DNA from: Paludibacter sp.
GTDB taxonomy: Bacteria > Bacteroidota > Bacteroidia > Bacteroidales > Paludibacteraceae
DNA: 64,000 nt
NCBI GenBank assembly: GCA_031292575.1
Contig: JARLGX010000033.1
Location: forward strand, 1-64,000
Reading direction: 5' to 3'
Under the pieces are notes generated by a model. That model was not told the DNA's origin and ran no database searches. It worked only from the letters and a program-made list of their open reading frames with translations. Below, piece by piece: positions 52,168 to 60,393 of this stretch (the first letter of the stretch is position 1; each line of letters begins with the position of its first letter). A program made the translations under genes and the position numbers.

Positions 52168-53421
52168 CTACAAGCACATCCTTGTTTCAACGAAGAAGCA
52201 AAGCATACCAATGCACGTGTTCACCTGCCAGTAGCTCCAAAATGCAACATACAGTGTAATTATTGTAATCGCAAATACGACTGCGTCAACGAAAGTCGTC
52301 CGGGTGTAACTTCATCTGTGTTAGCACCATTCCAGGCAGTTGATTATTTGAAAGACTTGGACGGTCGTATTGAAAATCTGGCAGTAATTGGCATCGCGGG
52401 TCCCGGTGATCCATTTGCAAACCCCGAAGAAACCCTTGAAACTATGCGTCGTGTAAGTGCTGAGTTTCCCGATAAAATCTTCTGTCTTTCCACCAACGGA
52501 TTGAATTTAGAACCATATATTGATGAAATTGCCAAGATGAACGTTACTCACGTAACCATCACTATCAATGCCATTGACCCAAAAATAACAGCCCAAATAT
52601 ATAAATGGGTTCGCTATAACAAAAAGGTGTATCGTGGCGAAGAAGGTGCAGCTATCCTGTTGGAACGCCAACTGGCCTGCATTCCTAAATTGAAAGCTTG
52701 CGGAATTACTGTAAAGATCAATTCCATTATCATCCCGGGAATCAACGAGAATCATATCCCTGAAGTGGCACGAGTATGCGCCGAACTCGGAGCTGATGTG
52801 ATCAACTGTATTCCATTGATACCTACTGCTGAAACTCCGTTTGAATCGGTGGAAAAGCCGGATACAAAAATGATTTTCAAAACCCGCACATTGTGTTCGG
52901 ATCATTTGAAGATAATGAGCCATTGCGCCCGCTGTCGTGCCGATGCAGCAGGATTATTGGGACAGGATTTAAGCGAAACCCATGCTTTGCTTAAAGAATA
53001 TTCATCGCGTGCCGAAGAAATGGACACCACCAGCCGCCCTTATGTAGCAGTTGCTACCAACGAAGGGTTGTTAGTGAACCTACACCTGGGCGAAGCACGT
53101 AACGTATATATTTTCGAACAAACGAAAAATGGATTCAAAAACGTAGAAGTTCGTGATATGCCACCTAAAGGAAAAGGCGATGAACGCTGGTTGAATATGG
53201 CCCGTGACTTAAAAGATTGTCGAGCAATTTTGGTTAGCGGCGTAGGCGAAAACCCCAAAGCAATGCTTAAAGGTTGTGGAATACATGTGGTAGAAATGAC
53301 CGGACTTATCGACGAAGGATTAGAAGGCATTTACAATAACAAAGTGATTCGCTCTATTGCCAAACCCGATGCATTCAAATGTGGTACAAGCTGCAAAGGT
53401 GAAGCAAAAGGATGCGGGTAA
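52105..53421 (+). CDS. nifB: FeMo-cofactor biosynthesis radical SAM protein NifB, repeat-derived N-terminus
   Basis: 438 residues. Radical SAM motif Cys47-x3-Cys51-x2-Cys54 (KCNIQCNYCNRKYDC), then GIAGPGDPFANPEETLETMR, and a C-terminal NifX-like domain from ~residue 320 (SRPYVAVATNEGLLVNLHLG). It makes the 8Fe-9S-C NifB-co precursor. The family sequence starts at about HPCFNEEAKHTNARVHLPVA; residues 1-~23 (GDTSNSNSPLGVRGLQA) come from the repeat. Ends with a Cys-rich FKCGTSCKGEAKGCG tail. Confidence 0.96.
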   Translation: MSNLKNTGDTSNSNSPLGVRGLQAHPCFNEEAKHTNARVHLPVAPKCNIQCNYCNRKYDCVNESRPGVTSSVLAPFQAVDYLKDLDGRIENLAVIGIAGPGDPFANPEETLETMRRVSAEFPDKIFCLSTNGLNLEPYIDEIAKMNVTHVTITINAIDPKITAQIYKWVRYNKKVYRGEEGAAILLERQLACIPKLKACGITVKINSIIIPGINENHIPEVARVCAELGADVINCIPLIPTAETPFESVEKPDTKMIFKTRTLCSDHLKIMSHCARCRADAAGLLGQDLSETHALLKEYSSRAEEMDTTSRPYVAVATNEGLLVNLHLGEARNVYIFEQTKNGFKNVEVRDMPPKGKGDERWLNMARDLKDCRAILVSGVGENPKAMLKGCGIHVVEMTGLIDEGLEGIYNNKVIRSIAKPDAFKCGTSCKGEAKGCG

Positions 53422-53519
53422 TAACCCCAAACCCCTAAAGGGGCTTAAAGACAATATTTACCACACAATTATAAAAACAGAGACGAAGTGACTTAGTTCC
53501 ACTTTAGGGGCTAGGGTCG
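53422..53519. repeat. CCCC/GGGG element before the ferredoxin gene
   Basis: ACCCCAAACCCCTAAAGGGG (53424-53443) starts 2 bp after the nifB stop; the right arm GTTCCACTTTAGGGGCTAGG (53496-53515) has one worn C-run. The preceding word GAAGTGACTTA recalls the GAAGTAACT of class A. No start codon in its loop. Confidence 0.8.
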
Positions 53520-53536
53520 TTATTAAAATTACTCGT

Positions 53537-53845
53537 ATGAAAAAGCCAGATTATCACATTTTAGTATGCAACTCGTTTCGTGTTGCAGGAGATGCTCAAG
53601 GAGCATGTAACAAAAAAGGGGCAAGTTCATTGCTTCAGTATATTTCAGAAGAAGCTTCAGACCGCGGCTTGGACGTGGCAGTCAGCACCACCGCTTGCCT
53701 GAACGTATGTTCACAAGGTCCGGTAATGGTCATTCATCCAAATAATTTTTGGTATGGTGGGGTAGAATCGGAAGCAGTCATCGATGAAATCTTGGATTCA
53801 TTGGAAGACGGTGAACTTTGCGAGAAATATTCCATTGCGGACTAA
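53537..53845 (+). CDS. Thioredoxin-like [2Fe-2S] ferredoxin
   Basis: 102 residues: HILVCNSFRVAGDAQGACNK (Cys11 and Cys24) and TTACLNVCSQGPVMVIHP (Cys54 and Cys58), the C-x12-C / C-x3-C ligand set of thioredoxin-fold 2Fe-2S ferredoxins. Such ferredoxins occur in nif operons, where they may supply electrons for cofactor assembly or protect the enzyme. Its position between nifB and nifV points to a role in FeMo-co synthesis. Confidence 0.9.
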   Translation: MKKPDYHILVCNSFRVAGDAQGACNKKGASSLLQYISEEASDRGLDVAVSTTACLNVCSQGPVMVIHPNNFWYGGVESEAVIDEILDSLEDGELCEKYSIAD

Positions 53846-53853
53846 TAAAAACA

Positions 53854-54003
53854 ACCCCTAACCCCTAAAGGGGAACAAAAAAATATTACAACTGATTATT
53901 GAAAATTTGAATTATGAACAATAGAAGGAATACATCAGACGAAAGTAACTTTGTTCCCCTTCAGGGGCTAGGGGTAGATTCCCCCTTAGGGAATGGGGGT
54001 TCT
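53854..54003. repeat. 122-bp element carrying the nifV start codon, plus an extra arm (class A)
   Basis: Left arm 53854-53875 and right arm 53954-53975 with CCCCTTCAGGGG; start ATG at 53914. A second right-arm-like piece, TTCCCCCTTAGGGAATGGGG (53979-53998), is inserted directly behind it. Both are translated in frame, giving VPLQGLG and then SPLGNGG. Confidence 0.9.
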
Positions 54004-55146
54004 CTTTACCCATACTTTATTGACACTACATTACGCGATGGTGAGCAATCACCGGGAGTTGTATTTTCTCTGACTGAGAAGATTCACATTGCGGAATTAT
54101 TAGAAAGTGCTGGCGTTCCCGAAATTGAAATCGGTACACCGGCCATGGGTGAAACAGAAGTTCATGACATTCGCACAATTTGCGAAATGCATTTCAGCTT
54201 TAAAACGCTTTCATGGTGTCGTGCAACTAAAAATGATATCCTTGCAGCCAAGTCGGCTGGAACAAACGGTGTACATATTTCATTCCCTGTTTCACCAATA
54301 TTAATGAAAGCAATGGGCAAAGATCCAAACTGGGTTTTTCAACAATTGGAAGAACTCATAGAATTTGCTTACCCCATGTTCGACTATGTAACCATCGGAG
54401 CTCAGGATGCTTCGCGAGCTGAAATTAAATTCTTGAAAGAATTTGTTTCTGCAGCCAGTGCTTTTGGTGCTTCACGTGTCCGGCTAGCCGATACGGTTGG
54501 TTTATTAAATCCAATCACAACCTTTGAAATGGTTTCGTCCATTCGAAGTGTAGAAAAATATATTCCAATAGAAATTCATGCACACAATGATTTGGGAATG
54601 GCAACAGCAAATACATTGGCCGCTTATATGGCCGGAGCAAATTGCCTCAGCACTACCATAAACGGTTTGGGCGAACGGGCAGGAAATGCTGCGATGGAAG
54701 AAGTAGCAATGGCTTTAGAACTTAGCGCGGGTATCAAAAGCACGCTGCGTACCGAGAGTTTTTCGGAACTAAGTGCGTATGTTGCACAGGTATCAAATCG
54801 CGCACTCAGCGAAAGCAAACCAATTACCGGAAGCATGGTGCTGACACACGAAAGTGGTATTCATACAAACCTGTTGTCCAAAAACCGGAGTACCTATCAA
54901 CTTATTTCGGCCGAGAAAATAGGGAAAACCGAGCAGAGATTCTTGATTGGCAAACATAGTGGCAAAGCAACCATTGTATATTATCTGACAGAAGCAAATT
55001 TACCTTTTACGGATGAAGGCTGCACTTTGCTGCTACAAAAAGTAAAAGAATGTGCCGATGCATTAAAGCGTACAATAACAAAAGATGAATTGCTGGATTT
55101 GTACGTAGAAGTTTTTATCCGAAAAAATCAATTCCAATTTAATTGA
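53914..55146 (+). CDS. nifV: Homocitrate synthase NifV with a repeat-derived N-terminus
   Basis: 410 residues. The catalytic TIM barrel begins at FIDTTLRDGEQSPGVVFS (residue ~33; RDGEQ binds 2-oxoglutarate and metal); further motifs are VRLADTVGLLNP, EIHAHNDLGMATAN and NGLGERAGNAAMEE. NifV condenses acetyl-CoA with 2-oxoglutarate to R-homocitrate, the organic ligand of FeMo-co. The first ~32 residues are encoded by two consecutive repeat pieces and have no counterpart in typical NifV. Confidence 0.95.
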   Translation: MNNRRNTSDESNFVPLQGLGVDSPLGNGGSLYPYFIDTTLRDGEQSPGVVFSLTEKIHIAELLESAGVPEIEIGTPAMGETEVHDIRTICEMHFSFKTLSWCRATKNDILAAKSAGTNGVHISFPVSPILMKAMGKDPNWVFQQLEELIEFAYPMFDYVTIGAQDASRAEIKFLKEFVSAASAFGASRVRLADTVGLLNPITTFEMVSSIRSVEKYIPIEIHAHNDLGMATANTLAAYMAGANCLSTTINGLGERAGNAAMEEVAMALELSAGIKSTLRTESFSELSAYVAQVSNRALSESKPITGSMVLTHESGIHTNLLSKNRSTYQLISAEKIGKTEQRFLIGKHSGKATIVYYLTEANLPFTDEGCTLLLQKVKECADALKRTITKDELLDLYVEVFIRKNQFQFN

Positions 55147-55203
55147 TTCATCAACGGCTTTATTGTAAATAGAAAATAAACAAATAGTAATAAATTAAAA
55201 ATT

Positions 55204-55632
55204 ATGGCAACAGAAAAATTTATCCCCGATGAAGACATGCGCAAACAAGCAGTAAGCAGTTTGCATTATGCCAATGGTTTTTATTCCACCTTACGGAAGA
55301 GTCTGGACAATGAGAACTCACGTTTCGATAATGATTTACGATATAATTTTGCTGTAATAAGTATCGAAAAATACTTTGTGGCTCTTCTTGCCCGGTACGA
55401 TTGGAATGCATCGCACCATATGCCCATTGCTCTGTATAATGAAGCTTTAACATTTGATTCGGAATTGACGGATTCAATGAAACAAACGGCAATTTTAGCC
55501 GGAAAATTTGAAGCAATCTGTTCGCTCGAAGGATTTGGATACAGAACTCCTTCTTTTGAAGAGCTGGAAGCAATGGCAACAGGAATAAACGAAATAAAAA
55601 TGTTGGTAGAAAAACGGATAGCAGAAATATAA
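55204..55632 (+). CDS. Unrecognised helical protein, possibly HEPN-like
   Basis: 142 residues, all-helical and acidic. Segments DMRKQAVSSLHYANGFYSTL, FDNDLRYNFAVISIEKYFVA and LLARYDWNASHHMP suggest a four-helix bundle; Arg64 and His71 form an R-x6-H arrangement, like that of HEPN domains, many of which are RNases or nucleotidyltransferase partners. That is a pattern-level guess. It follows nifV after 57 bp and shares no repeat, so it may belong to the nif transcript. Function unknown. Confidence 0.55.
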   Translation: MATEKFIPDEDMRKQAVSSLHYANGFYSTLRKSLDNENSRFDNDLRYNFAVISIEKYFVALLARYDWNASHHMPIALYNEALTFDSELTDSMKQTAILAGKFEAICSLEGFGYRTPSFEELEAMATGINEIKMLVEKRIAEI

Positions 55633-55638
55633 AGACTC

Positions 55639-55998
55639 ATGAATGCAAATAAAATAAAAGCAATGAAACAACTAAAAGTAACCAAAGTTCCATTTTACGA
55701 TTTAGAAATTGTTCGCTTTCTAATTAAAGATGGTTGTGATTTAGATATTGCTTATGCTTATGAAGATCTGGTTTTTTCAGAACACGGACTTTTTATACTT
55801 CAGTTTATCGGGGAATCGAGTCAAAGCTTTGCTTGTTGGTTTAATAAGGATTGCATTGAAAATGACCGAATAAACATATTTAAATCACTAACTAAAACTG
55901 CAACACTCAATGGGTTGGAATTAGAGTATAAAGGTAAATTCGAAATATCTCAAAAAGAAGATTGCGACGAAATTGATATACATTTTGAAGAAGTATAA
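55639..55998 (+). CDS. Unrecognised protein downstream of nifV
   Basis: 119 residues, 6 bp behind the helical gene, so probably co-translated. Start may be Met1 or Met9 (55663, MKQLKVTKVPFYDLEIVRF). Contains DGCDLDIAYAYEDLVFSEHG and FACWFNKDCIEND, with an acidic C-terminus (EDCDEIDIHFEEV). No family is recognised, no membrane segment is seen. It converges on the Nif11-like gene, with 9 bp between the two stop codons. Confidence 0.55.
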   Translation: MNANKIKAMKQLKVTKVPFYDLEIVRFLIKDGCDLDIAYAYEDLVFSEHGLFILQFIGESSQSFACWFNKDCIENDRINIFKSLTKTATLNGLELEYKGKFEISQKEDCDEIDIHFEEV

Positions 55999-56007
55999 AC
56001 TACCCTA

Positions 56008-56247
56008 TTATCTAAATAAAGTAAACCATGCTTTTACTTCTTTTACTCTTCCGGCTTGTTCGTACGTTTGGCATTTAAGTTCCAATACATTAAATGCATC
56101 GGCAATTTCATCCGGCGTAAAACCCATTTTTTGCTTTGCCATGTTTTCTAATAATTCAACTTGCGATTTATTCGCGTAGCATGATTTCCGGAAGTCACTG
56201 TCGGAATCTACCTTTGAAATAAAATCTATTGCGTTTTGTAAGCTCAT
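56008..56247 (-). CDS. Nif11 domain protein
   Basis: 79 residues with the Nif11 pattern: SLQNAIDFISKVDSDSDFRK at the N-terminus, then MAKQKMGFTPDEIADAFNVL (the G-F-x-x-T/F-x-x-E/D-I/L motif). Nif11-type proteins are encoded in nif clusters of several diazotrophs, and the same fold serves as leader of some ribosomal peptides. The C-terminal end (QTYEQAGRVKEVKAWFTLF) is not a core peptide with modification sites. Role in nitrogen fixation unknown. Confidence 0.72.
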   Translation of the reverse strand: MSLQNAIDFISKVDSDSDFRKSCYANKSQVELLENMAKQKMGFTPDEIADAFNVLELKCQTYEQAGRVKEVKAWFTLFR

Positions 56248-56268
56248 GATTTATATTTTCTATTTTTT

Positions 56269-56679
56269 TCAACTCTTCTTTTCCTCTTCGCAATCCGTTT
56301 TACACACATTGCATTCTCCACCACAAACCGAAGCAAATTCCATGGCAGCATCCATATCAAATGGTATTAGTTCGTTTTTAGAAAAAAAATGAATATTGAC
56401 ATCTAACATATCACCTTTAGATTTAAATACATTAAAGCCTCTATTTGCAAGCACTTTTAGAGCCATTGGCTGTATTTGTCTTGTAATAATATTTGAAATA
56501 TTCTCACGTTCAAGAGCAGGAAGTAAATCGCCCATGTTAGAAGCCAAATCAATAGTTTTCATCCAAAGTGCTTCTTGCTTGTCTGTATCATAAATACACA
56601 AATAGCCAATTACACTAAAACCTCCAGCAATGCGGTCTTTCTGCAACTTATTATCTATAACAGGAATAGCTATTTTCAT
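56269..56679 (-). CDS. NifX/NifB-C-terminal-like dinitrogenase cofactor protein
   Basis: 136 residues: MKIAIPVIDNKLQKDRIAGG, GDLLPALERENISNIITRQI and KVLANRGFNVFKSKGDMLDV follow the NifX/VnfX/ NafY-core fold that carries NifB-co or FeMo-co. The C-terminus has four cysteines within 16 residues (SVCGGECNVCKTDCEEE), which could hold an Fe-S cluster or metal; this is not part of classical NifX. Lies 17 bp after the GNAT gene in the nifA operon. Confidence 0.8.
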   Translation of the reverse strand: MKIAIPVIDNKLQKDRIAGGFSVIGYLCIYDTDKQEALWMKTIDLASNMGDLLPALERENISNIITRQIQPMALKVLANRGFNVFKSKGDMLDVNIHFFSKNELIPFDMDAAMEFASVCGGECNVCKTDCEEEKKS

Positions 56680-56696
56680 AATTTCAACTGATTAAT

Positions 56697-57221
56697 TTAT
56701 AATTTTTTTGTCCAAAACAACATAGATGGCTTACATTCTTCAAAACCAAAACTAAGATATAAACCTTGTGCTGCAACGTTATCTTCACGCACTTCAAGTG
56801 TTATTTTGCAATAATCGCGCGATGTTGAAATAGAAATCAATTCTTGCATTAAATTAGTTGCCAATCCTTTACCTCTAAAAGTTGGATGAACAAAGAAGTC
56901 ATGAATATTAAGATATGATTTCACATTAAAAGTAGAAAAATTAATAAAGCAAGTTGCCATCCCTACAATTTCAGCTCTATAAAGCACAAAAAGCACAAAA
57001 GCTGCTGGGTGATTGGCTAATCCATCTACAAGCCGCAATTGCTGTAACTTATTTAACGGTGCAGCATCACCCATTGGGTCAGCCATATACATATTCAACA
57101 AATCTGCTAATGCAGTTAAATGAGCAGGATTTTCAAAATCACAAAATTCAAATGTTATACTCTCAACCCCTGAAGGGGAACTGAATTTACTTTCGGCAGC
57201 TATAATTTTCATATTACTCAT
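56697..57221 (-). CDS. GNAT family acetyltransferase with a repeat-derived N-terminus
   Basis: 174 residues. GNAT core: VGMATCFINFSTFNVKSYLN, DFFVHPTFRGKGLATNLMQE (acetyl-CoA loop RGKGLA) and ITLEVREDNVAAQGLYLSFG. Target unknown. The first ~20 residues, including KFSSPSGVESITF, are encoded by the same inverted-repeat element as in nifE and nifB; the normal domain starts near FEFCDFENPAHL. It stands 59 bp downstream of nifA, with which it should be co-transcribed. Confidence 0.85.
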   Translation of the reverse strand: MSNMKIIAAESKFSSPSGVESITFEFCDFENPAHLTALADLLNMYMADPMGDAAPLNKLQQLRLVDGLANHPAAFVLFVLYRAEIVGMATCFINFSTFNVKSYLNIHDFFVHPTFRGKGLATNLMQELISISTSRDYCKITLEVREDNVAAQGLYLSFGFEECKPSMLFWTKKL

Positions 57222-57279
57222 AATTCAAATTTCAGTAATCGGTTGTAATATCTCTTCTTCCCCTTTAGGAGTTAAGTGT
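57159..57279. repeat. 121-bp element carrying the GNAT start codon (class A, minus strand)
   Basis: Read on the minus strand, the left arm is at 57258-57279 (more worn, CTCCTAAAGGGGAA) and the right arm at 57159-57180 (TTCCCCTTCAGGGGTTGAGA). The loop has ATATTACAACCGATTACTG and GAATTATGAGTAATATGAAA, nearly the same as before nifE, although it lies in the opposite orientation in the chromosome. Confidence 0.88.
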
Positions 57280-57280
57280 C

Positions 57281-58831
57281 TTATACTTTAAATCTTTTCG
57301 GATCAATTTCATATTTTTTAATTCTGATTCCCATCATTCGCTCAGTAATTCCCAAATGCTCGGCGGCTTTTGCACTGTTTCCTTTACTCGAAATAAGTGC
57401 ATCCATAATAATTTGTTTTTCCATTTTGTCTAAAATAATATCTAATGTTCCGCTTTGCATGGTCTTTGAAGTTGATGCAGTTTGCAATGAAGCCGGAAGA
57501 TTATGAGCACGAATAACCTGATCTGTACACAGAATGCATGCTCTTTCAATACAATTTTCAAGTTCACGAATGTTTCCCGGCCAATGGTAAACCATCAATG
57601 TGTCAATTGCCGAGGCAGTTATGCGTTTGATATTTTTACCATGCCGTTTATTAAATTTATCGATAAAGAAATCGGTCAAAACCGGTATATCGTTAATTCG
57701 CTCCCTTAATGAGGGAATGTAAATTGGAAAAACATTAATTCGATAATATAAGTCTTCTCTAAACTGATCTTTGGTGATTAAATCTTCCAGGTTGCGGTTT
57801 GTTGCGCACAAAATCCGAACATCTACTTTTATAGGTTTAGTACTGCCAATACGTTCAATCTCACGCTCCTGCAAAACTCGCAAAAGTTTCACCTGAATGG
57901 AAGACGGGATATCGCCAAATTCATCCAAAAAAATTGTACCACCGTTTGCAGCTTCAAATCTACCTATTCGAGTTGTGGAAGCTCCTGTAAATGAACCTTT
58001 TTCATGTCCAAATAATTCACTTTCAATCAAGCTCTCGGGCAATGCAGCGCAATTTACTTTTATAAATGGTTTTGCTTTTCGCAAACTGTTATAATGTATA
58101 GCATCTGCTACCAACTCCTTTCCCACTCCGCTTTCTCCCCGTATCAATACGGTAGCATCGGTTGTTGCCACACTATCAATAAGTGAAAACACTTCATTCA
58201 TTTTACCGGAATTTCCCTTAATTTTTTCGGGCATAATCCTGTTACGCAATTCTCCTCTTAAACTATTGTTTTCGATACGTAATTGCTCCATTTCTTCGGC
58301 ATATTCCTGCCTTCTACGCATTGTTCTGCCAATCATTGAACCAACAATCTTGAGTAAGCGTACATCGTAATCGAACGAAATAGGGCCTTTGTAAACTTTA
58401 TGAAAACTTAATGTACCTATGTTCTGATCTTTATAACGTATTGGTGTACAAATAAATGACACATCAACTCCATCAATCGCTGTAGGTGCATGAGTTAAAT
58501 TCAAAAAATCATCTGACATAGCTATTTTGGGTATCATCACCGTCAGTCCATCTTTAATAACACTGCCAATAATTCCTTTGCCAATCTGATATACAGCTTT
58601 TTTACGTTCATCTTCCGTAATTCCATAGGAACCTTCAATTATGATCTGTAAACTTTCGCGATTCAAAATGGTCAAAATGATTCGCTCTGCAGTTAGATGT
58701 TCTGCTAAGTTCTTAATAACTTCATCTAAATTAACATCTTTATTACTTAACAAAGAACTTAATTCCAACAAAAAATCAAGTTCTTTTGCTCCATAGCAAT
58801 CCGGCTTATTGTATTTGCAAATTGATTCCAT
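57281..58831 (-). CDS. nifA: NifA-type sigma-54-dependent transcriptional activator
   Basis: 516 residues. GAF domain (~15-170, [20 protein letters not shown]), AAA+ domain with Walker A GESGVGKE (232-239), Walker [12 protein letters not shown] (297-307), and a Fis-type helix-turn-helix at the C-terminus ([20 protein letters not shown]). The sigma-54-contacting loop reads GSFTGA (279-284) instead of GAFTGA. It is the expected activator of nifH, nifE and perhaps modE. Encoded on the opposite strand to the nif genes and followed by GNAT, NifX-like and Nif11-like genes. Confidence 0.9.
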   Translation of the reverse strand: MESICKYNKPDCYGAKELDFLLELSSLLSNKDVNLDEVIKNLAEHLTAERIILTILNRESLQIIIEGSYGITEDERKKAVYQIGKGIIGSVIKDGLTVMIPKIAMSDDFLNLTHAPTAIDGVDVSFICTPIRYKDQNIGTLSFHKVYKGPISFDYDVRLLKIVGSMIGRTMRRRQEYAEEMEQLRIENNSLRGELRNRIMPEKIKGNSGKMNEVFSLIDSVATTDATVLIRGESGVGKELVADAIHYNSLRKAKPFIKVNCAALPESLIESELFGHEKGSFTGASTTRIGRFEAANGGTIFLDEFGDIPSSIQVKLLRVLQEREIERIGSTKPIKVDVRILCATNRNLEDLITKDQFREDLYYRINVFPIYIPSLRERINDIPVLTDFFIDKFNKRHGKNIKRITASAIDTLMVYHWPGNIRELENCIERACILCTDQVIRAHNLPASLQTASTSKTMQSGTLDIILDKMEKQIIMDALISSKGNSAKAAEHLGITERMMGIRIKKYEIDPKRFKV

Positions 58832-58889
58832 AAACCTTATTTTATATACCTATTGATACTATATATGCTATATAACATACTTTCGTCTG

Positions 58890-58897
58890 CAAATATA
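58890..58897 (-). promoter_or_regulatory. -7-like element upstream of nifA
   Basis: Minus strand TATATTTG matches TAnnTTTG, ~60 bp from the nifA start. No clear TTG at -33. Between it and nifA are AT-rich words (ATATATGC) without further recognisable sites. Confidence 0.35.
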
Positions 58898-59050
58898 CGG
58901 ATTTTTAAAGCATTATGACATTAATATCAAATGTTTTTTCGATGTTTATCTCAATTTAACCTTTTAAAAGAAGTTATTTCACTCAAAGTTTTCAGAATTG
59001 AGTAAAAACCGGATGAAACTTTCATTCTTAAAATAACACTACTTTAATTG

Positions 59051-59080
59051 TTGAGCAAAACAAAAAAAAATGTACTTTTG
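59051..59080 (+). promoter_or_regulatory. Promoter of the nucleoside-recognition permease gene
   Basis: TTG (59051-59053), 19-bp spacer, TACTTTTG (59073-59080): a perfect Bacteroidetes promoter, ~59 bp before the start codon at 59139. Confidence 0.68.
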
Positions 59081-59138
59081 CGCTCATTACGAAATAACGA
59101 AGTAACCTTGACTTTAAAAACAGCTAAACTGAAAACAA

Positions 59139-60371
59139 ATGATACTAAACTATATTTGGATTGCATTTTTAGTTATAGCCTTCATAGTGGCTTGTATACA
59201 AGTTATTTTCTTTGGCAATACACAAATATTTACGGATATAATACAAGCTGCATTTGGTTCAGCAAAATCAGGTTTTGAAATTTCACTTGGATTAACTGGT
59301 GTTTTGTCAATGTGGCTGGGAATTATGAAAATTGGAGAGAAAGGCGGAATAATTAACGGTTTATCACGTTTAGTTGCTCCCTTTTTTAGCAAAATATTTC
59401 CAGACATTCCAAAAAATCATCCAGCACTTGCAAGCATATTCATGAATCTGTCCGCTAATATGTTAGGACTCGACAATGCAGCTACGCCCATGGGTTTAAA
59501 AGCAATGAAAGAACTGCAGGAAATAAATCCAAATAAAGATACAGCCTCCAATCCAATGATTATGTTTTTGGTGCTTAATACTGCCGGATTAACGTTAATT
59601 CCTATTAGTGTAATGGTTTTCAGAGCTCAACTTGGAGCTGTCAATCCTGCTGATGTTTTCTTACCAATTCTATTAGCCACTTTTTTTGCAGCACTTACCG
59701 GCTTAATAAGCGTCTCAATTTATCAGAAAATCAACCTTTTTGATAAAACAATTCTTCTTACTTTATTAGGAATGACTTCGCTTATAGGTGGAATAATCTA
59801 TTTTCTGAGTGGAATGCCAAAAGAAGAAATAGCTCGATACTCCAGTTTAACAGCTAACTTTATTCTATTTTCAATCATAATCTCATTTGTGGTGACAGCA
59901 TTTATTCGGAAAATAAATGTTTATGAAGCATTTATTGAAGGAGCGAAAGAAGGATTTCATGTTGCAATAGGTATAGTGCCCTATTTAATTGCTATATTGG
60001 TGGCCATTGGTATGTTTCGGGCTTCGGGTGCAATGACCATGCTCATACAGGGTATTACATGGTTAGTAGGACTTACCGGACTAAATACAGATTTTGTAGG
60101 CGCTTTGCCAACAGCATTTATGAAACCATTGAGTGGAAGCGGAGCACGTGGCATGATGGCAGATGCTATGAAGTTAAACGGTGCAGACTCTTTTGTGGGA
60201 AGACTTTCGAGTATCATTCAAGGTTCAACAGATACTACATTTTTCATTTTGGCAGTTTACTTTGGGTCTGTTGGAATTAAGAACACACGTTACGCCGTTG
60301 TTTGCGGATTAATTGCTGATTTTGCCGGTATTACAGCAGCAATTTTGCTTGGATATTTATTTTTTCATTAA
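59139..60371 (+). CDS. Nucleoside recognition (SpmA-SpmB-like fused) membrane protein
   Basis: 410 residues with about nine to ten transmembrane segments. The first half resembles SpmA (SLGLTGVLSMWLGIMKIGEK, FPDIPKNHPALASIFMNLSA, NMLGLDNAATPMGLKAMKEL), the second SpmB (AIGIVPYLIAILVAIGMFRA, LPTAFMKPLSGSGARGMMAD, IIQGSTDTTFFILAVYFGSV). Both halves carry the Gate/nucleoside-recognition domain. In Bacillus the separate proteins act in spore maturation; in this non-sporulating lineage it is presumably a transporter of unknown substrate. Confidence 0.85.
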   Translation: MILNYIWIAFLVIAFIVACIQVIFFGNTQIFTDIIQAAFGSAKSGFEISLGLTGVLSMWLGIMKIGEKGGIINGLSRLVAPFFSKIFPDIPKNHPALASIFMNLSANMLGLDNAATPMGLKAMKELQEINPNKDTASNPMIMFLVLNTAGLTLIPISVMVFRAQLGAVNPADVFLPILLATFFAALTGLISVSIYQKINLFDKTILLTLLGMTSLIGGIIYFLSGMPKEEIARYSSLTANFILFSIIISFVVTAFIRKINVYEAFIEGAKEGFHVAIGIVPYLIAILVAIGMFRASGAMTMLIQGITWLVGLTGLNTDFVGALPTAFMKPLSGSGARGMMADAMKLNGADSFVGRLSSIIQGSTDTTFFILAVYFGSVGIKNTRYAVVCGLIADFAGITAAILLGYLFFH

Positions 60372-60393
60372 ATATATTAAATAACACAATTAA

